Of a DNA stretch of 64,000 nucleotides, positions 1 to 11,843 are shown piece after piece. The stretch is from Gnetum montanum (taxonomy: Eukaryota > Streptophyta > Gnetopsida > Gnetales > Gnetaceae): contig MNCI01007772.1 in assembly GCA_015680685.1 (NCBI GenBank), forward strand, positions 8,232-72,231. Direction: 5' to 3'. The stretch's first letter is position 1. Every line of letters begins with the position of its first letter. The notes below the pieces were generated by a model. That model did not search any database, was not told the origin of the DNA, and saw only the letters and a list, made by a program, of their open reading frames with translations. A program made the position numbers and the translations under genes.

Positions 1-479
1 CTAAGACCCAAAAGGGTACATTGTAATAATGGATGTGTCTTTTGAGGTAACCTTTAAAGGTTTGACCTAAGGAATTTATACCTAGGCTTAAAGGTCATGT
101 TTGGCATGGAGTGGCAGAGCCAGTACACGCAAGTCATAGGAGCCAAGTGAAGCAGGATGGGAAGTGGACTGGCCATCCCTTCTAGTTGGTTATAGGCCTA
201 ACCATGGTGGTAGTGCTAGATTGCCTCTAATGAGATAGATGCCAAAGGAAGAAATCCCCAAGGAACACTCTCGGAGCATGATCTAGATACACTATTCCAT
301 ATCAATAAAGCATTCTTTTCTTTTTCTTTCTGCACTTTCTCTATTATTTTCTTTACGTATAATGTCAAATGTTACATATATTTGATATACCATCTTCTTA
401 TGCATAATCTCTAATATAAGATAAATTTGAAGTTTGTCATGACATCCGGGAATGGGATGTCACACCTCTCTTTATGATC
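1..479. other. AT-rich non-coding stretch, no gene seen
   Basis: No coding frame or domain is visible. A small inverted repeat, TGACATCC at 440-447 facing GGATGTCA at 455-462, lies just before the first gag-like sequence. The stretch may be the untranslated leader or a decayed LTR of the Ty3 element that follows, but I see no primer-binding site to prove this. Confidence 0.5.
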
Positions 480-1500
480 AAGTAAAAATAAGGATGAACA
501 ACATAGAAGGAGAACTACATGAACTACAAGAGGAGATTAGGAATAGATTTTAGGATTTAGAAAGAAGAAAACTATCATCTTAGCTTGAGCCTAACCAAAT
601 TTCACAAAGAAAGGGTAAAGTAAAAGTAAAAAACTTAACCCTTGCATCCTAAAAAGAAAGTAGCATTCATCGAACCATCACAAATCATTACTTATCCAAA
701 GACACAAGAGGAAGATGATGGACATAACAAAAATGGTGATGATGATCAAGTAGATAGAGTGAGCACACCTTTAACATCATCATCATCATCCTTGTCTTCC
801 ACATCATCATCATTAATATCTCATGAACTTCTATCAAAGAAGGCACAAGATATACCAACATTATACCCTAATAGATTGGCTGAAAAACTACATCTACAGG
901 ACCATTTAGAAAGACTTTTTAAGGAAATACACCTCAACATTCCCTTGTATCAAGAAATCTAAGAAACCCCTCTTTATGTTAAGTATCTTAAAACTTTATG
1001 CATCAAAAAGAGAAAGATAAAGATACCATGACAAGTATACTTAGTAAATTGTATAACAAATATTATTCAAAAGAGGCTACCACCAAAATACAAGGACTAT
1101 GGAACTCTAACCATTCCAATTACCATTAAGGATAGATACCTTCATAATTCACTACTAAACTTAGGAGCAATTATGAACATCATGCAATCTAATTTAGCTT
1201 ACCAACTAGGTATTTTAGACATAAAAAATATCAAGATGAATATATCCTTGGTAAATGATACAACAATATCATCCTTAGGAATAGTGGGGAACATCATAAT
1301 TAAGGTTGAGGATGGATTATACCATCTAATTTTTTCATACTAGAGGTTCATGATTTAGATTGTTTTGTAGTTATCCTAGGAAGACCTTGGTTAGCCACCA
1401 CTAATGTCATAATTCATTGTCACTTAGGATTACTACAAATATCCTTTGCTAATATGACTTTCAATCTAAACATTTTGAACATTAATAAAAATGTTTTAGA
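480..1500 (+). pseudogene. gag C-terminus and aspartic protease remnant (Ty3/Gypsy)
   Basis: The longest open piece (642-962, 106 codons) is low-complexity, with Asp and Ser runs, and ends in LNIPLYQEI, a motif common at the gag-protease junction of Athila-type elements. The protease follows at about 1140-1480. The active site reads LLNLGAIMN, where the family has D-S/T-G or DLGA, so the catalytic Asp is replaced by Asn. It ends in the family block VILGRPWLAT. The enzyme is inactive as it stands. Stops occur in all frames. Confidence 0.7.
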
Positions 1501-1959
1501 AAATTTTCAAGAAGTAAAAATGATTTATAAAGTGTCCCTAGTGATGTTAGTTATGGATGAATAAATAGTGGTTCTCAACAATCAAGTGAAAATTTCATAT
1601 CAATGAAGAAGTTTAGAAACTTCATGAAAAAAATTAATCAATCATTAGATTTTTGATTTGACACATTAACATTAGAAAAATCCTTACAATAAAGTGTTAT
1701 CCAACTTAAGGAACTACCAGCCAACCTTAAATATATCTTTTTAGCTATGAATAAACCCTTAATCATAAATTCTGAATTAATAATAGAACAAGAGGGTAAG
1801 CTACTAGATGCATTAATAAGAAAAATGGATGCATCTGCTTAAACTTATGAAGATTTAAAGGAAGGAATATCCCCAAACATATGTTATCATCATATCTACT
1901 TATAGGATAGAGCCAAACCAATATAAATACATCCTAGGAGACTTAACCTTACTTTGAAA

Positions 1960-3180
1960 CAAATTTTGAAATAAGAAATTCGTAAACTATGGACAGAGGT
2001 AATAATTTATCCCATATTAGATAGTAAATGCATTAGATCCATAACAATGGTACCTAAGAGAAATGGAAAATGGTGAGTATGTATGGATTATAGAAAGCTA
2101 AATCAATACACAAGAAAAGATCAATTTCCATTATCATACATTGATCAAATTCTTGAATGTTTACAAGGAAATATTATTGTTTCCCATATTGATTCAATGG
2201 TTATAACCAAATAGCCATAGCTACTAAAGATCAACATTAAACTACATGAACATGTCCTTTTAGTACCTTTGCATTTAGCAGAATGTCAACTGCATTATGT
2301 AATGCTCCAACCAAGTTTTAAAGAGTTATAGCCTCAATGTTTGCTGATATACTTGAAGAATTTGTTGAGGTTTTTATGGATGATTTTTCATTATTTGGAA
2401 ATTCCTTTAATCAAACTTAAATAGGTTAAAATTAGTGTTAGAAAGATGAATTTAATAAAATCTAAAGTTAAGTTGGAAAAAGAGTCATATCATGATTACA
2501 AAAGGATAGTTCTAGGTCATGTTGTCTTTAGGGAGGGCATTGAAATGGACCAAAATAAAGTAAAATTCATAACTATCGTACCCTCACCAACTCACATTTG
2601 AAGTCTTAAATCCTTTCTAGGACATGTGGAATATTATATGCATTTTATTAAATACTTTTCAAAAATTTCTAAACCACTATATCATTTACTTGAAGAAGAG
2701 GTTTCATTTCATTGGAATAATGACTATGAGAAATCCTTTCAAAATCTTAAAGAGAAAATTACCAAAACTTGCATTTTGAGTGCTTCAAATTAGGGAATTT
2801 CCTTTGATTTAATGTGTGATGCTAGTAATATAGTCATAGGAGTTATATCATGATAATTAGTCGAGGGAAAATATAAGGTTATTTATTTCATTTCCAAAAG
2901 TTTGGACAATGCTCAAATTAATTATACCACCACTGAAAAAGAACTACTAGTAATAGTATATGCTCTAGATATATTTCGACACTATCTTGTAGGTTATAAT
3001 ACTTGAGTATATATGGATCACTTTGCTATTAATTTTCTAGCAACAAAGAAAATAAAGAATTCAAGAATAATGTGATGATGTCTTTTACTCTAAGAGTTTG
3101 ACTTGCAAATTCATGATTAAAAAGGATGAGAAAATATTGTAGCTGACAATATTTCATTAATAGCCTTACAAGAAGAGTTC
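1960..3180 (+). pseudogene. Reverse transcriptase - RNase H remnant (Ty3/Gypsy)
   Basis: The RT N-terminal block is readable: SITMVPKRNGKW, a stop, then VCMDYRKLNQY and DQFPLSYIDQILE at about 2040-2160. The region around the catalytic box at about 2370 is frameshifted (VFMDDFS-like in another frame). RNase H is recognised by LMCDASNIVIGVI and NYTTTEKELLVIVYALD at about 2810-2990. Stops and small indels interrupt every domain, so no active enzyme is encoded. Confidence 0.75.
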
Positions 3181-3231
3181 AAAACACTAGGTTCTCTTAA
3201 TGATAAATTTCCAGATGAAAATCTTATTCAT

Positions 3232-4143
3232 TTGCAACAAAAAGAGCCATGGTATGCTGACATTGCAAACTATTTGGTAACCTTAAAAACTCCATCTCAC
3301 TGGGACAATCATGAAAAGCTAAGTTTCTTAAGGGGGATTGACACGTATATTTGGAGTGAACCTTATCTATATAAAACATGTGTAGATAATATTTCTCACA
3401 TATGGGTTTCTGAATGGCAACAAAAATTGATACTTAGAATGTGTCATGATGATTTAGGTGGAGGGAATTTTAATGGCAAATGTATAAGGGTAAAAGTATT
3501 AAATAGTGGATTTTATTGGTCGACTCTCTTTAAAGATGCACTTTCCTTTATCAAACTTGTGACTACTACCAATGGGTTGCGTTACTTTCCAAAAGACATG
3601 AAATGCTTCAACAACCTATCTTTGTTTCTAAACCATTTGATGTATGGAGGATTAAATTCTTAGGATCTTTTCCTCCATCATAAGAAAACTACTACATTCT
3701 AGTCTGTATTGATTATGTCACTAAATGGGTTGAAGAAAAGGCTACAATAACTAATGAGGTAATAGTAATTTTCTTTCTTCATGAACATGTTATAATAAGG
3801 TTTGGCATGCCTGGAATCCTGATTAGTGATCAAGGAACTTAGTTTTTTTAATAAAACTATGGCACGTCTGATGAATTCTTGTGGAATTTTACATAAAATC
3901 GTAATACTATATCACCCACAGACTAATGGTCAAGTTCAAAATGCAAACAGAGTTATAGTTAGGATATTGACAAAGGTATACTTTTTAAGAAGAAATGACT
4001 GGTCTAGAAAACATAACGATGCCTTATGCACATATCAAACATCTTGGCAACCTACCCTCAGTTTCTATCCTTACCAACTAGTATATGGAAAATACTTTTT
4101 ATTACCTATTAAAACTAAGCATCATTTTGGACTCTTAGCTTAA
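3232..4143 (+). pseudogene. Integrase remnant (Ty3/Gypsy)
   Basis: Two open pieces cover most of an integrase. The first (3232-3663) holds the N-terminal region with a degenerate HHCC zinc domain. The core continues with CIDYVTKW, then ISDQGT, then YHPQTNGQ (about 3710-3950). The first two acidic residues of the DDE triad are present. The glutamate expected after YHPQTNGQ reads as Gln, so the triad is broken. The C-terminal part fades after 4143. Confidence 0.75.
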
Positions 4144-4560
4144 TTAATAGGCTTTGATGAGGCTTTAAATATGGAATAACAAGTTATACAACTAAATAAA
4201 CTTGATGAAGCATATCTCAAGGCAATTAATAAGTAACATATTATTAAATAGCAAACCAAACTTTTTCATGATGCTCAAACAATGAAGAAAACTTTTAATA
4301 GGGGTGATAAGGTCTTACTTTATAATATGTAGCTTCATAGGTTTCTAGAAAATTTAGTTTCTAAATGGACGGTTCATATCAAGTTCTTGAAGGCTATCTT
4401 AATGTTAGTGTTAAAATTGCGCAACATTAGAAGATAGTGAGTTCACTTTTCTAGTTAAATGATCAAAGACATAATTTGTATACAACATGTGAACAACCCA
4501 AAATCAAACTCCAACTATTTGACCTTGAATACCAACATGATGATCCAAATCCTCTAACAA

Positions 4561-6144
4561 TGAACATGGTTATGTTTCATGAACTCTACTACATTATGCA
4601 ATATCTAATCAGGTCTAGCCTTAGGTGTTGAATGGACCTAAAATGTGTGACCCCTAGTCAAGGAGGCAGACTTAAAAGTGTCCTTATAGAATAAAATTTT
4701 AGATTTAATTTCTAATCCAATGTTAGTCTTAGTCCTAGTCTTCATTCTACCAAATAATCTAACAAGTTGGACAACTTACTAATTGCTAGCCATGGTCACA
4801 AAAAAAGTATTATCTAACCTTATTGCCAGTATTCCCTCTTTCTATAATCAATTCCAATTCTCTATTTATATTCAAAGTTTTGCAAAATTATTGTATATGT
4901 TTTAGGAATTTTAGGCTTGGACAAATGAATTTTACCTACTTCTATAACTTGACATGTAATGATAATAATGCCTCATGGATATTTAGGCTATACATCATAT
5001 CTAATTCTATGCCCCAAATTTTATTTAACCAAAAACAATTGAAGACTAACAAAGCAATGATATATGCTTGGTCTACTACAATGTCACCTAGATAATTATC
5101 TCAAAAAAAAAGGCATGTACATGAGGGTTGAACTCCACCACACTCAAAGTTTCCTATGGGATTCTATTCATTGGTAGTGTAGCTATGTAGTCAATACTCA
5201 TGTTGGAATTCTAGCTTGTGAAGTGATGTCCACCATGGGTAAAGTTTCCTATGGGACCTTACTCATTGGTAGTGCAATAAGCTTCTCAATGATTTAGATT
5301 CTAGTAGTAGTAGAACATCTTAAGCATTGTTGATCTAAAAACTAAAATCAATAATAATATAAAAAATTATATATAAATAAAAAGGGGCTTGATATTTAGT
5401 TTTATTTGCCTATTAATTTATGTGCATTCATCTTCTTGTATGACATTTTATGTACTTTAGGTATTTGTAGTTTTAGAAAGCTAGTTTCCCAAATCCTATA
5501 CTTTATTTTACATGACTTTGAATTATTATTCTTTTTCTCTAGGATGGGTTGATTACTTATATGATGGAAAATGCTTAGTTCATTAGTTATTTATCCATTC
5601 TATTATGTCTCATTACATGTTATCACCTTGAAACATCAAGAGCCTGTTTTTAGTTTAAGGGGGTGTAAGGAATGATACACCTAATATGTTAGTATAGTTA
5701 AATTAGGAAACTAATTCTTAAAGCTTTACAGTATTTCTACTTATGAGTTGTGCTAGGCTATCAAAGTTGAATGTGGATGGGATACCTCCAAAAAGTTTAG
5801 TATCCTAGCTACTAAATAAAAGAATCCACCAGAAGCAACCTTGGCATAGGTCAATACTTAGGAAGTCCAAAATGATTTTCAATATAGATCACAAATAAAA
5901 TAAACTTAAAAAATTAAAGACTAAATAAATAAATAAACCCAAAAAATTGATTCAAATGAGATAAAATTAAATACTTCCAATTAATTTCTACTACTTGTTA
6001 CCATTTTTAAAAAAGATTCATCTAATGCAATGACTTTGAGATTAACAAGTTGATTTCTCAATGCATTGGACTTAAGCTTTTGCTTTAAAAATAAATAAGA
6101 GAAAAAAGTAATTTTACAAATAATAATAAGATTTTCATGGTTTG
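4561..6144. other. Non-coding AT-rich stretch, possible 3' part and LTR of the first Ty3 element
   Basis: No supported gene. A purine tract TTTAAGGGGG at about 5654-5663 is followed by TGTAAGGAATG from 5664, which looks like a polypurine tract beside a 3' LTR start. If so, the LTR continues to 6144 and resumes after the LINE insertion at 11844. I found no matching 5' LTR in the window, so this is only a candidate. Confidence 0.3.
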
Positions 6145-6158
6145 TTACTCAATATATG
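6145..6158. repeat. Target-site duplication of the LINE, left copy
   Basis: TTACTCAATATATG here is repeated exactly at 11830-11843. Fourteen base pairs is a normal length for a LINE target-site duplication, and the two copies bracket the LINE and the SNARE-like fragment. Confidence 0.75.
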
Positions 6159-6717
6159 GTGGGGGGTGTCGGACCCCGAAAAGAAGTTTTATTGAAATTA
6201 AAGGTGCATCAATTAAAACAACTTGAATAAGTCACAGGGTTAAGGGAAAGGGAAAACTGAGAGCATTGTGAATGACACTAAGGAAACACCTTAGAAATAA
6301 ACGAGTATTAAAGGAGGAAACCAAAGTTGGGGCACAACCAAATTTCTGCACATATTGGCTTGTTACAAAATAGAATGACATAGAATTAGATGAGGTAAAG
6401 AGCTCTCAATTAAGGATAGAGAGAGTTCCAATGGTGACTCCACATAATGAAAAGGGAAAGCTTCCTTGTAGAGATTACTGATGCTAAGTGTAACTAGAAC
6501 ACACAGGTCTCTCCCATAGCTACAAGAGATGAACCAATTGATGACTGTCTAGATTGAACTTGGATGCTTGAGATGTGAGTTGAAAATGGGTGAGGCGAAC
6601 GATCAGAAACATCTCCAACTTGGTAAGCAAACATTTATTAGAATAATATGTCTTATAAAATAGAACATTCCATCTTCACTTCCAAATATAATATAAAATA
6701 GTAGGCCTAATAAATGT
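6159..6717 (-). other. LINE 3' untranslated region with polyadenylation signal
   Basis: This region is non-coding downstream of the ORF2 stop. An AATAAA signal on the - strand (TTTATT at 6188-6193) lies about 30 bases before the insertion end, which is the usual spacing. Confidence 0.6.
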
Positions 6718-9700
6718 TTACAGAAAATTAAGATTAGCAGAAGTAATGTTCAAGAATCTAAATATCTCATCCTCTTGAGATAGCTTGTATGATGGAAAAT
6801 CTTTAGAAGCCCACTGCCACACATGTTGAGCAAAGGGACATTACCAAAATACATGGACAAAGTCATATTTTCCACAACATAGAGGGAAATTTGGATTTGA
6901 AATCCCTAGATATTATAAACATTTTCCAATAGGTAGACCATGGTGGAGGAGATACTAGAGGAATTGCTTAATTTTGGGAAGGGTCAAAAGTTTCCAAATA
7001 TGTTGGAAGAGAGGGATCCAAAATGTTTCTGACTCTTATTTGTGCCAATACTTATTGCAACGTTGAATGACTTCAGATGGGTCATGCATGCGATGAAAGG
7101 GGACAGATGGCTAGTAGGGCAAGAGTTTAACCCCATTAAGCCATTGAAGGCCATGAAAAAGTCTTTGCACTATAACATCAAGTTGCCAATGACCGTGGAG
7201 AAAAGAGTAAATCTAAACTAGGAAATGGTTCATTACAGCCGACTCCCCATACAAAGTGTTAAACTCGACCCCCGAAATCCAATGACTAGCCAACCTAACA
7301 CAATTCAAGGAAATGACACCCTTTCAATACCACAAGGTAGCCACCTTAGCATTTGTGATAGCAAGGGTAGAGGGTGACAAAGGTAACCACCACGGACACA
7401 CTCTAGAGAGGATAGTAGGGTTGATCTTAACGTTAGTCCAGTCAATGTGAGTGTGTAGAATTTGCTAGGCCCTCCAAATTCTTTTGAAAACATGAGATCT
7501 GGGAAGAATGATAGTGAGGGGGGAAAGGATCCAATTGACGAAATGGATGCCTTTCCAGAAGGGCTTATTTTTAGGAAATTCTTGATGAAGCCTTAATTGG
7601 AGAAGGGTCCCTATAATATCAGAGGCATCTAAATGTTGTACCAACCACTTAGCAACCAGGGTAATTCCTTGCTTATAAGAGTTCAAAAGGCCTAAGCCAC
7701 CCTTATGCTTGGGGAGAGTAACAATACTCTAAGCAACACGATGAAATCCTTTCTGAGAATCCTTGGAGGATCAAATAAAGTCACGAAATAACTGTTCTAG
7801 CTTCTGGTAGGCAGCTTGGGAGGGGGTCCTACACAAAGAGTAATACACATGGGTAGATGTGCATATGGACTTACATACAAGGTATTTACCCACAAGTGTG
7901 AGGAGTTTAGCTTTCCATTTATTGAGTTTCTTTTGAATTTGATAAATAACTTGCTCCCAAAGAATAGATGTTGAACCTCTAAAACGATGTCTTGATCTTG
8001 AAGCTGCTACCAATTATAGTTGGTCACATGTTTGTAATTTCCCTTAAAGCTATAAACAAAGGATTTATTCCAATTAATTGTGGAACTTGAGAGTGTGCAA
8101 TATTGCTCCACCCTTAATAAGAGGTAATGTGAATTGGAAGCTGTGTTTTGAACTAGAAAAAAGGAGTCATCGACGAAGTGCATATTGAGAAGTTTTTGTT
8201 GAGAGGAGAAAATGTAGACCCCAGTGAGAACTTTAGTTTGAATGTCTAGGTTAATTTTATGACAAAGAAATTCTAATGCCATGATAAAGAGATAGGGGGC
8301 GAGAGCACAACCTTGCTGCACAGACCTATGTATTGGAAAGGGAGAGGTAATGTTGAAGGTAGTGGCAATTCTTACAGTAACATCTAGAAATAAGCATTTC
8401 ACCATAAGCAAGAACTTAGGTCCAAAAACAAGTTTGGTCATAGTCTACAAGATAAAATCCCACTTAATGTTGTCATAAGCCTTGGTGTAATCAAGTTTCA
8501 CAAGGAGAATATCTTGTCCATCATCCTCAACCCACTTGAGACCTTCCCATGCCATGACCACATTGTCTAAAATATATCTACCAGGAACAAATCCTATTTT
8601 TTGGGGATATATGATCTGACCAAGAGTTTTTTTCAGTCGTAAGGTAAGGCACTTCACCCAAATTTTATACACTACATTGAGAAGAGTTACTGGATGCCAA
8701 TTGGAGATATTGGTTAGATCCCTAGACTTGGGGAGGAGATGAATTACCCCTTGATTTAGATTGGGACCAAGGGAACTAGTTAAGAGAGCCTCGTTAATGA
8801 CTTGCAAAAGATCCTTTCCCACCAAATCCCAATGATTCTGACAAAATTCTATGGGAAAACCATCATAACTAGGAGCCTTTCCTTGACTTAACTTGGAACA
8901 AGCCTCCTGTAGCTCTGCCAAAGTGATATTAGTGTCAATACTTTGTAGCATAGTGGGATTAATAAGGCGAGGATAATCAGGGGTGGCAGCCTTGAACGAA
9001 GAGATGTCCATTGGGGTAGCTGCAAAAAGGGTTTCATAGTGGTTCTTAAGAAAAGAGAGGATACTATTGTGGTCAGTAATGGTGGTACCATCACATGATA
9101 TTTTTTTAATAGCATGTGAAGGGGAAGCAGTGTTAAGATATTTAAAAAATTCCTTATAGTGTTCATCTTGAATATTTAAAAAAGTGAGCCGACTTTTAGT
9201 TAAGGCACTTTGTGCTCGGTACACTTCCCAACGTTGGAAGGCAACGTGTGCTCTAGCTAGCTCCTTGTGAACTAGAGTATTGAAGGGATCTTGAGCTAGT
9301 TTATTAGTGAGATGTTCAATAGTAAGGTGAATTTTGTTGTATTCATGTTTGGCTCGAGTAGCCACCGTCTTACCATATGAATGAGCAAAGTTTCGCACTT
9401 GACATGAAGCACGATGCCACCAATTAATCCAATCCACCTAATTTAGGGGCCTAGGTTCAACATTCCAAAGGTTGGATAGAAGAAGTTGGGTAGTTGGGAA
9501 AGAAAAATAGTTATTGTGTAGTCTGAAAAGATGGAATTTTTGTTGGTCATGGCTACCATGAATCTTGATAGATATGGAGATAGAAAGATGGTCGGATAAG
9601 GTGGCATGGTGATGAACCGTAGTGGCGTAGAAGGCTTGCCAAAAGGAAAGGGTGGAGAAATAGAACCTATCTAACCTGCTGTAGATGTGAGCCTGCCCAA

Positions 9701-10295
9701 GACGGAGATTGCTCTAAGTAAATCTATGAAGGGGAACGCACATGGAGTTGTCTGCCCTGTCTGAGAGGTAAAATCTTTTCTTAATGGTGGACCAGGTCTG
9801 ATACTCAAGATTAGGTAGTTGAAGAAACACCCCTTCGAGCTTATCTTGATGGAATTCTACCATATTAAAATCTCCTCCAAATATCCAAATTATTGGGGGA
9901 AGAGAAGTTGCAAGCTCTTACCAAAGGAGAGCCTTTCTATGGAGTCATTTGGGGCATGTATCAAGCAAATCCCAAAAGGGCCATGCAGGGATGAGAAGGT
10001 GGCCTAGGAAACTCTATGCCTAGAATTAGAACCATTTTGAAGGATTTTAGTTTTCCAGTAGGGTAAGAGGAGAATGGTTGTGCCTCCTTTGCCACTCGCA
10101 TGGGACATCGTAGGATTGAGGAGTGAGGAAGAAACTAGTGGGCAGAATAGGATAAAAGGTTGGCTCAGATCTTAATTTCTTGGAGGAGAATGAAATCAAA
10201 GGACATATTAAGACTAGATATAAAGTTGCCTGCTTGCTTCAATTGAAGCCTAACAGTAAGGCCTCGAATGTTCCAACAAAGGAGATTCATGGGAA
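6718..10295 (-). pseudogene. LINE ORF2: endonuclease - reverse transcriptase - zf-RVT-like end
   Basis: The product would nick target DNA and reverse transcribe LINE RNA. The frame begins near 10290 with LLCWNIRGLT, the usual start of the APE-type endonuclease, followed by FILLQEIKI. The best open piece, 9437-8445 (330 codons), carries the RT fingers and palm: GKAPSYDGFPIEF, VIHLLPKSRD, FVPGRYILDNV and LVKLDYTKAYD. The next piece (8441-8007) has QQGCALAPYLF and the catalytic box HFVDD, where the family has FADD; both aspartates are kept. Pieces at 8013-7771 and 7686-7305 are thumb and connection. The C-terminal CGKYDFVHVFW..CPFAQHVWQWA (about 6900-6810) resembles zf-RVT. Several frameshifts make it non-functional. 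Confidence 0.85.
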
Positions 10296-10600
10296 ACAAG
10301 GGGTAGTTTGGATGGAAGGTCAACGGAAGGTTCGGAAGTTAAAGTATTAGTTTCCTTTATTATTGACAAGAGGGAAAAGGATTTTTTGGTGGGGAAAAGG
10401 GCCATGAAAGTGTCTAGTGAAGAGGAGTTGGAGGGAGGAGTAGACCTAAAGGAATCTTTGACTCGTTTCCTTTCACTGGCGACCATGAACTCATCCTCTG
10501 AGAATGAGTCCTTAACAACGTTTGAAGGGATGATATGGGTGGAGGTGTGACTACTTGACTATTGTTTTTGTAGCCTGGAGGGGCTAGACTGAGAGGAGAA

Positions 10601-11582
10601 TTAAGGAGTTGTTGGGGGAGGAGATCTGAATTTAAAGGATACTAAGGGTGGACATACTGGTATGACTAGGGAACAAGTCTTCTGAGATGCTACAGGTTTT
10701 TTCTTCCTAGCTAGGATAGGACACGCTGAGATATGATGGTCGGCCCTATGAAAATAGCTACATGAGTTTGGAAGGTAAAAATAGTCCACTTTTCAGGTGA
10801 AGATTTTTTCACTAGCAGTGAGGGTTAATGAGGTCTTCCGAAGAGCTATACCCAATTCAATACAGTAATGGAAAATTTTAGTTCCATTGACCATCGTACA
10901 ATGGTTAGAAATAATAGGACCTAGGGTGCTCACAATGTCCCTCTCAATAGATGAGAAAATGAGTGGAAGATTGGGCAGTTCCACGTAACAAGGAATTATA
11001 TTAAAAGCTGGGTCATTGACATTAAAGTCAAAAATCCAGGTGCATGCGATTAGGGTTGCATTCCTTGTTGGAAAAAGTTTTTGACAGAGATCCTTTTCGA
11101 CCTGAGAGGCATCAGATAATTCTACCAAAATGAAATGATGAGCGTAGTATTGAGCATGAGAAACCTGAATGTCATGGGGCTGAAGCAGCCTATGGACTTG
11201 AATGTTAAAACTTGGTGACCTTGGTAAAAACCCCACAATTTGAAAAAAAAAATAAAACGAGATGCAAAATATTTAGAAACTACTTCAAAAATATCATTCG
11301 GTAAAAATCAATTTGAGGTGAGGTAGATGGACTTCCCTGAGGAAAAGCAGAACCTAATGAATCCATCACTACGACTTGTCCACCCCTGAGCCATGCACTT
11401 TCCTGGCACCATTCTACTACCTTGACTATAGGAAAACCCTTAACACCAGTGTGCATGTTTTCTTGCACAACCGAAAATCTTGAATAATTTGTTGATTTTT
11501 ATGAACTAGGTCTATTTAGGGTTCTAAACTTGCTTGCAGCCTCACAGAAGCAACAAATCCCATCAAATCGGAGGTGGCCATG
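10601..11582 (-). pseudogene. LINE ORF1: DUF4283-type RNA-binding protein with degenerate zinc knuckle
   Basis: ORF1 of plant L1 elements binds the element's RNA. The likely start is the ATG at 11582, opening MATSDLMGFVASVRLQ, followed by a stop. A piece at 11468-11280 follows. The 147-codon piece 11236-10793 has the DUF4283-like pattern (AQYYAHHFILVELSD, then LIACTWIFDFN and YVELPNLP). A CCHC-like motif in 10789-10601 (NSCSYFHRADHHISACP) has lost its second cysteine. It is broken by at least two stops or frameshifts. Confidence 0.7.
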
Positions 11583-11676
11583 AGTAGGAGGAAGAAGAAG
11601 AAGGATTTAGGGCATCATGGGTGGAATCAGTCTTGATCATAAGAGAAAAAACGTAGAGCAGAAATCTGAAATCATC

Positions 11677-11796
11677 ATGGCAAGGCCTGTAGATCAATGG
11701 ATGATGGAGTACGGCAAAGCTGCGCAGCTTCTGGAAGAAATCAAAGCCGAAATGGCTGAACGCAGCTCACTTTCTCCGTTAAGGTCTGAGACGTAG
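11677..11796 (+). pseudogene. First-exon-like fragment of a SYP5-type Qc-SNARE (syntaxin), inside the LINE boundaries
   Basis: A 39-codon + strand frame begins with ATG at 11677 and reads MARPVDQWMMEYGKAAQLL, then EEIKAEMAERSSLSPLRSET before a stop. The pattern D-x-W-M-x-E-Y-x2-A-x2-L-x3-I-x3-M-x2-ERSSL matches what I recall of the N-terminus of plant SYP51/52 syntaxins, which act in traffic to the vacuole. A good splice donor, AAG|GTCTGA, sits at 11783/11784, so the coding part may end there in phase 2. The rest of the gene is not nearby. The fragment lies between the two 14-bp LINE target duplications, on the strand opposite to the LINE, so it seems to have moved with it. The SNARE call rests on a short match from memory. 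Confidence 0.5.
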
Positions 11797-11829
11797 CCAT
11801 CATATGAATTTTAAGAAAATAATGAGCTT

Positions 11830-11843
11830 TTACTCAATATATG
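11830..11843. repeat. Target-site duplication of the LINE, right copy
   Basis: Exact second copy of TTACTCAATATATG (see 6145-6158). It places the 5' boundary of the LINE insertion about 250 bases beyond the ORF1 start, so the SNARE-like fragment is part of the inserted DNA. Confidence 0.75.

Larger units (their letters stand above)
480..4560 (+). mobile_element. Degenerate Ty3/Gypsy retrotransposon (Athila/Tat-like), internal region
   Basis: The order gag - protease - reverse transcriptase - RNase H - integrase can be followed along the + strand through many stops and frameshifts. That order defines Ty3/Gypsy. The gag-protease linker, with PKYKDYGTLTIP before LLNLGA, is of the type found in plant Athila/Tat (non-chromovirus) elements. 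No chromodomain is seen. The element is much more decayed than elements A-C further right, so it is probably older. Its LTRs could not be delimited with confidence. Confidence 0.8.
6159..11829 (-). mobile_element. L1-type LINE (non-LTR retrotransposon), degenerate
   Basis: The insertion is bounded by a perfect 14-bp direct repeat. Read on the - strand it has a 5' untranslated part (from 11829), ORF1 (start near 11582), ORF2 with endonuclease, reverse transcriptase and a zf-RVT-like end (stop at 6718-6720), and a 3' UTR with AATAAA at 6193-6188. The order and domains are those of plant L1 elements. No poly-A tail is visible at the 3' end. Both ORFs carry frameshifts and stops. The 5' end contains a non-LINE gene fragment (11677-11796). 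Confidence 0.85.

Noticed and set aside
9819-10007. Small + strand frames across the LINE endonuclease region
   Set aside because: They are antisense shadows of LINE ORF2.
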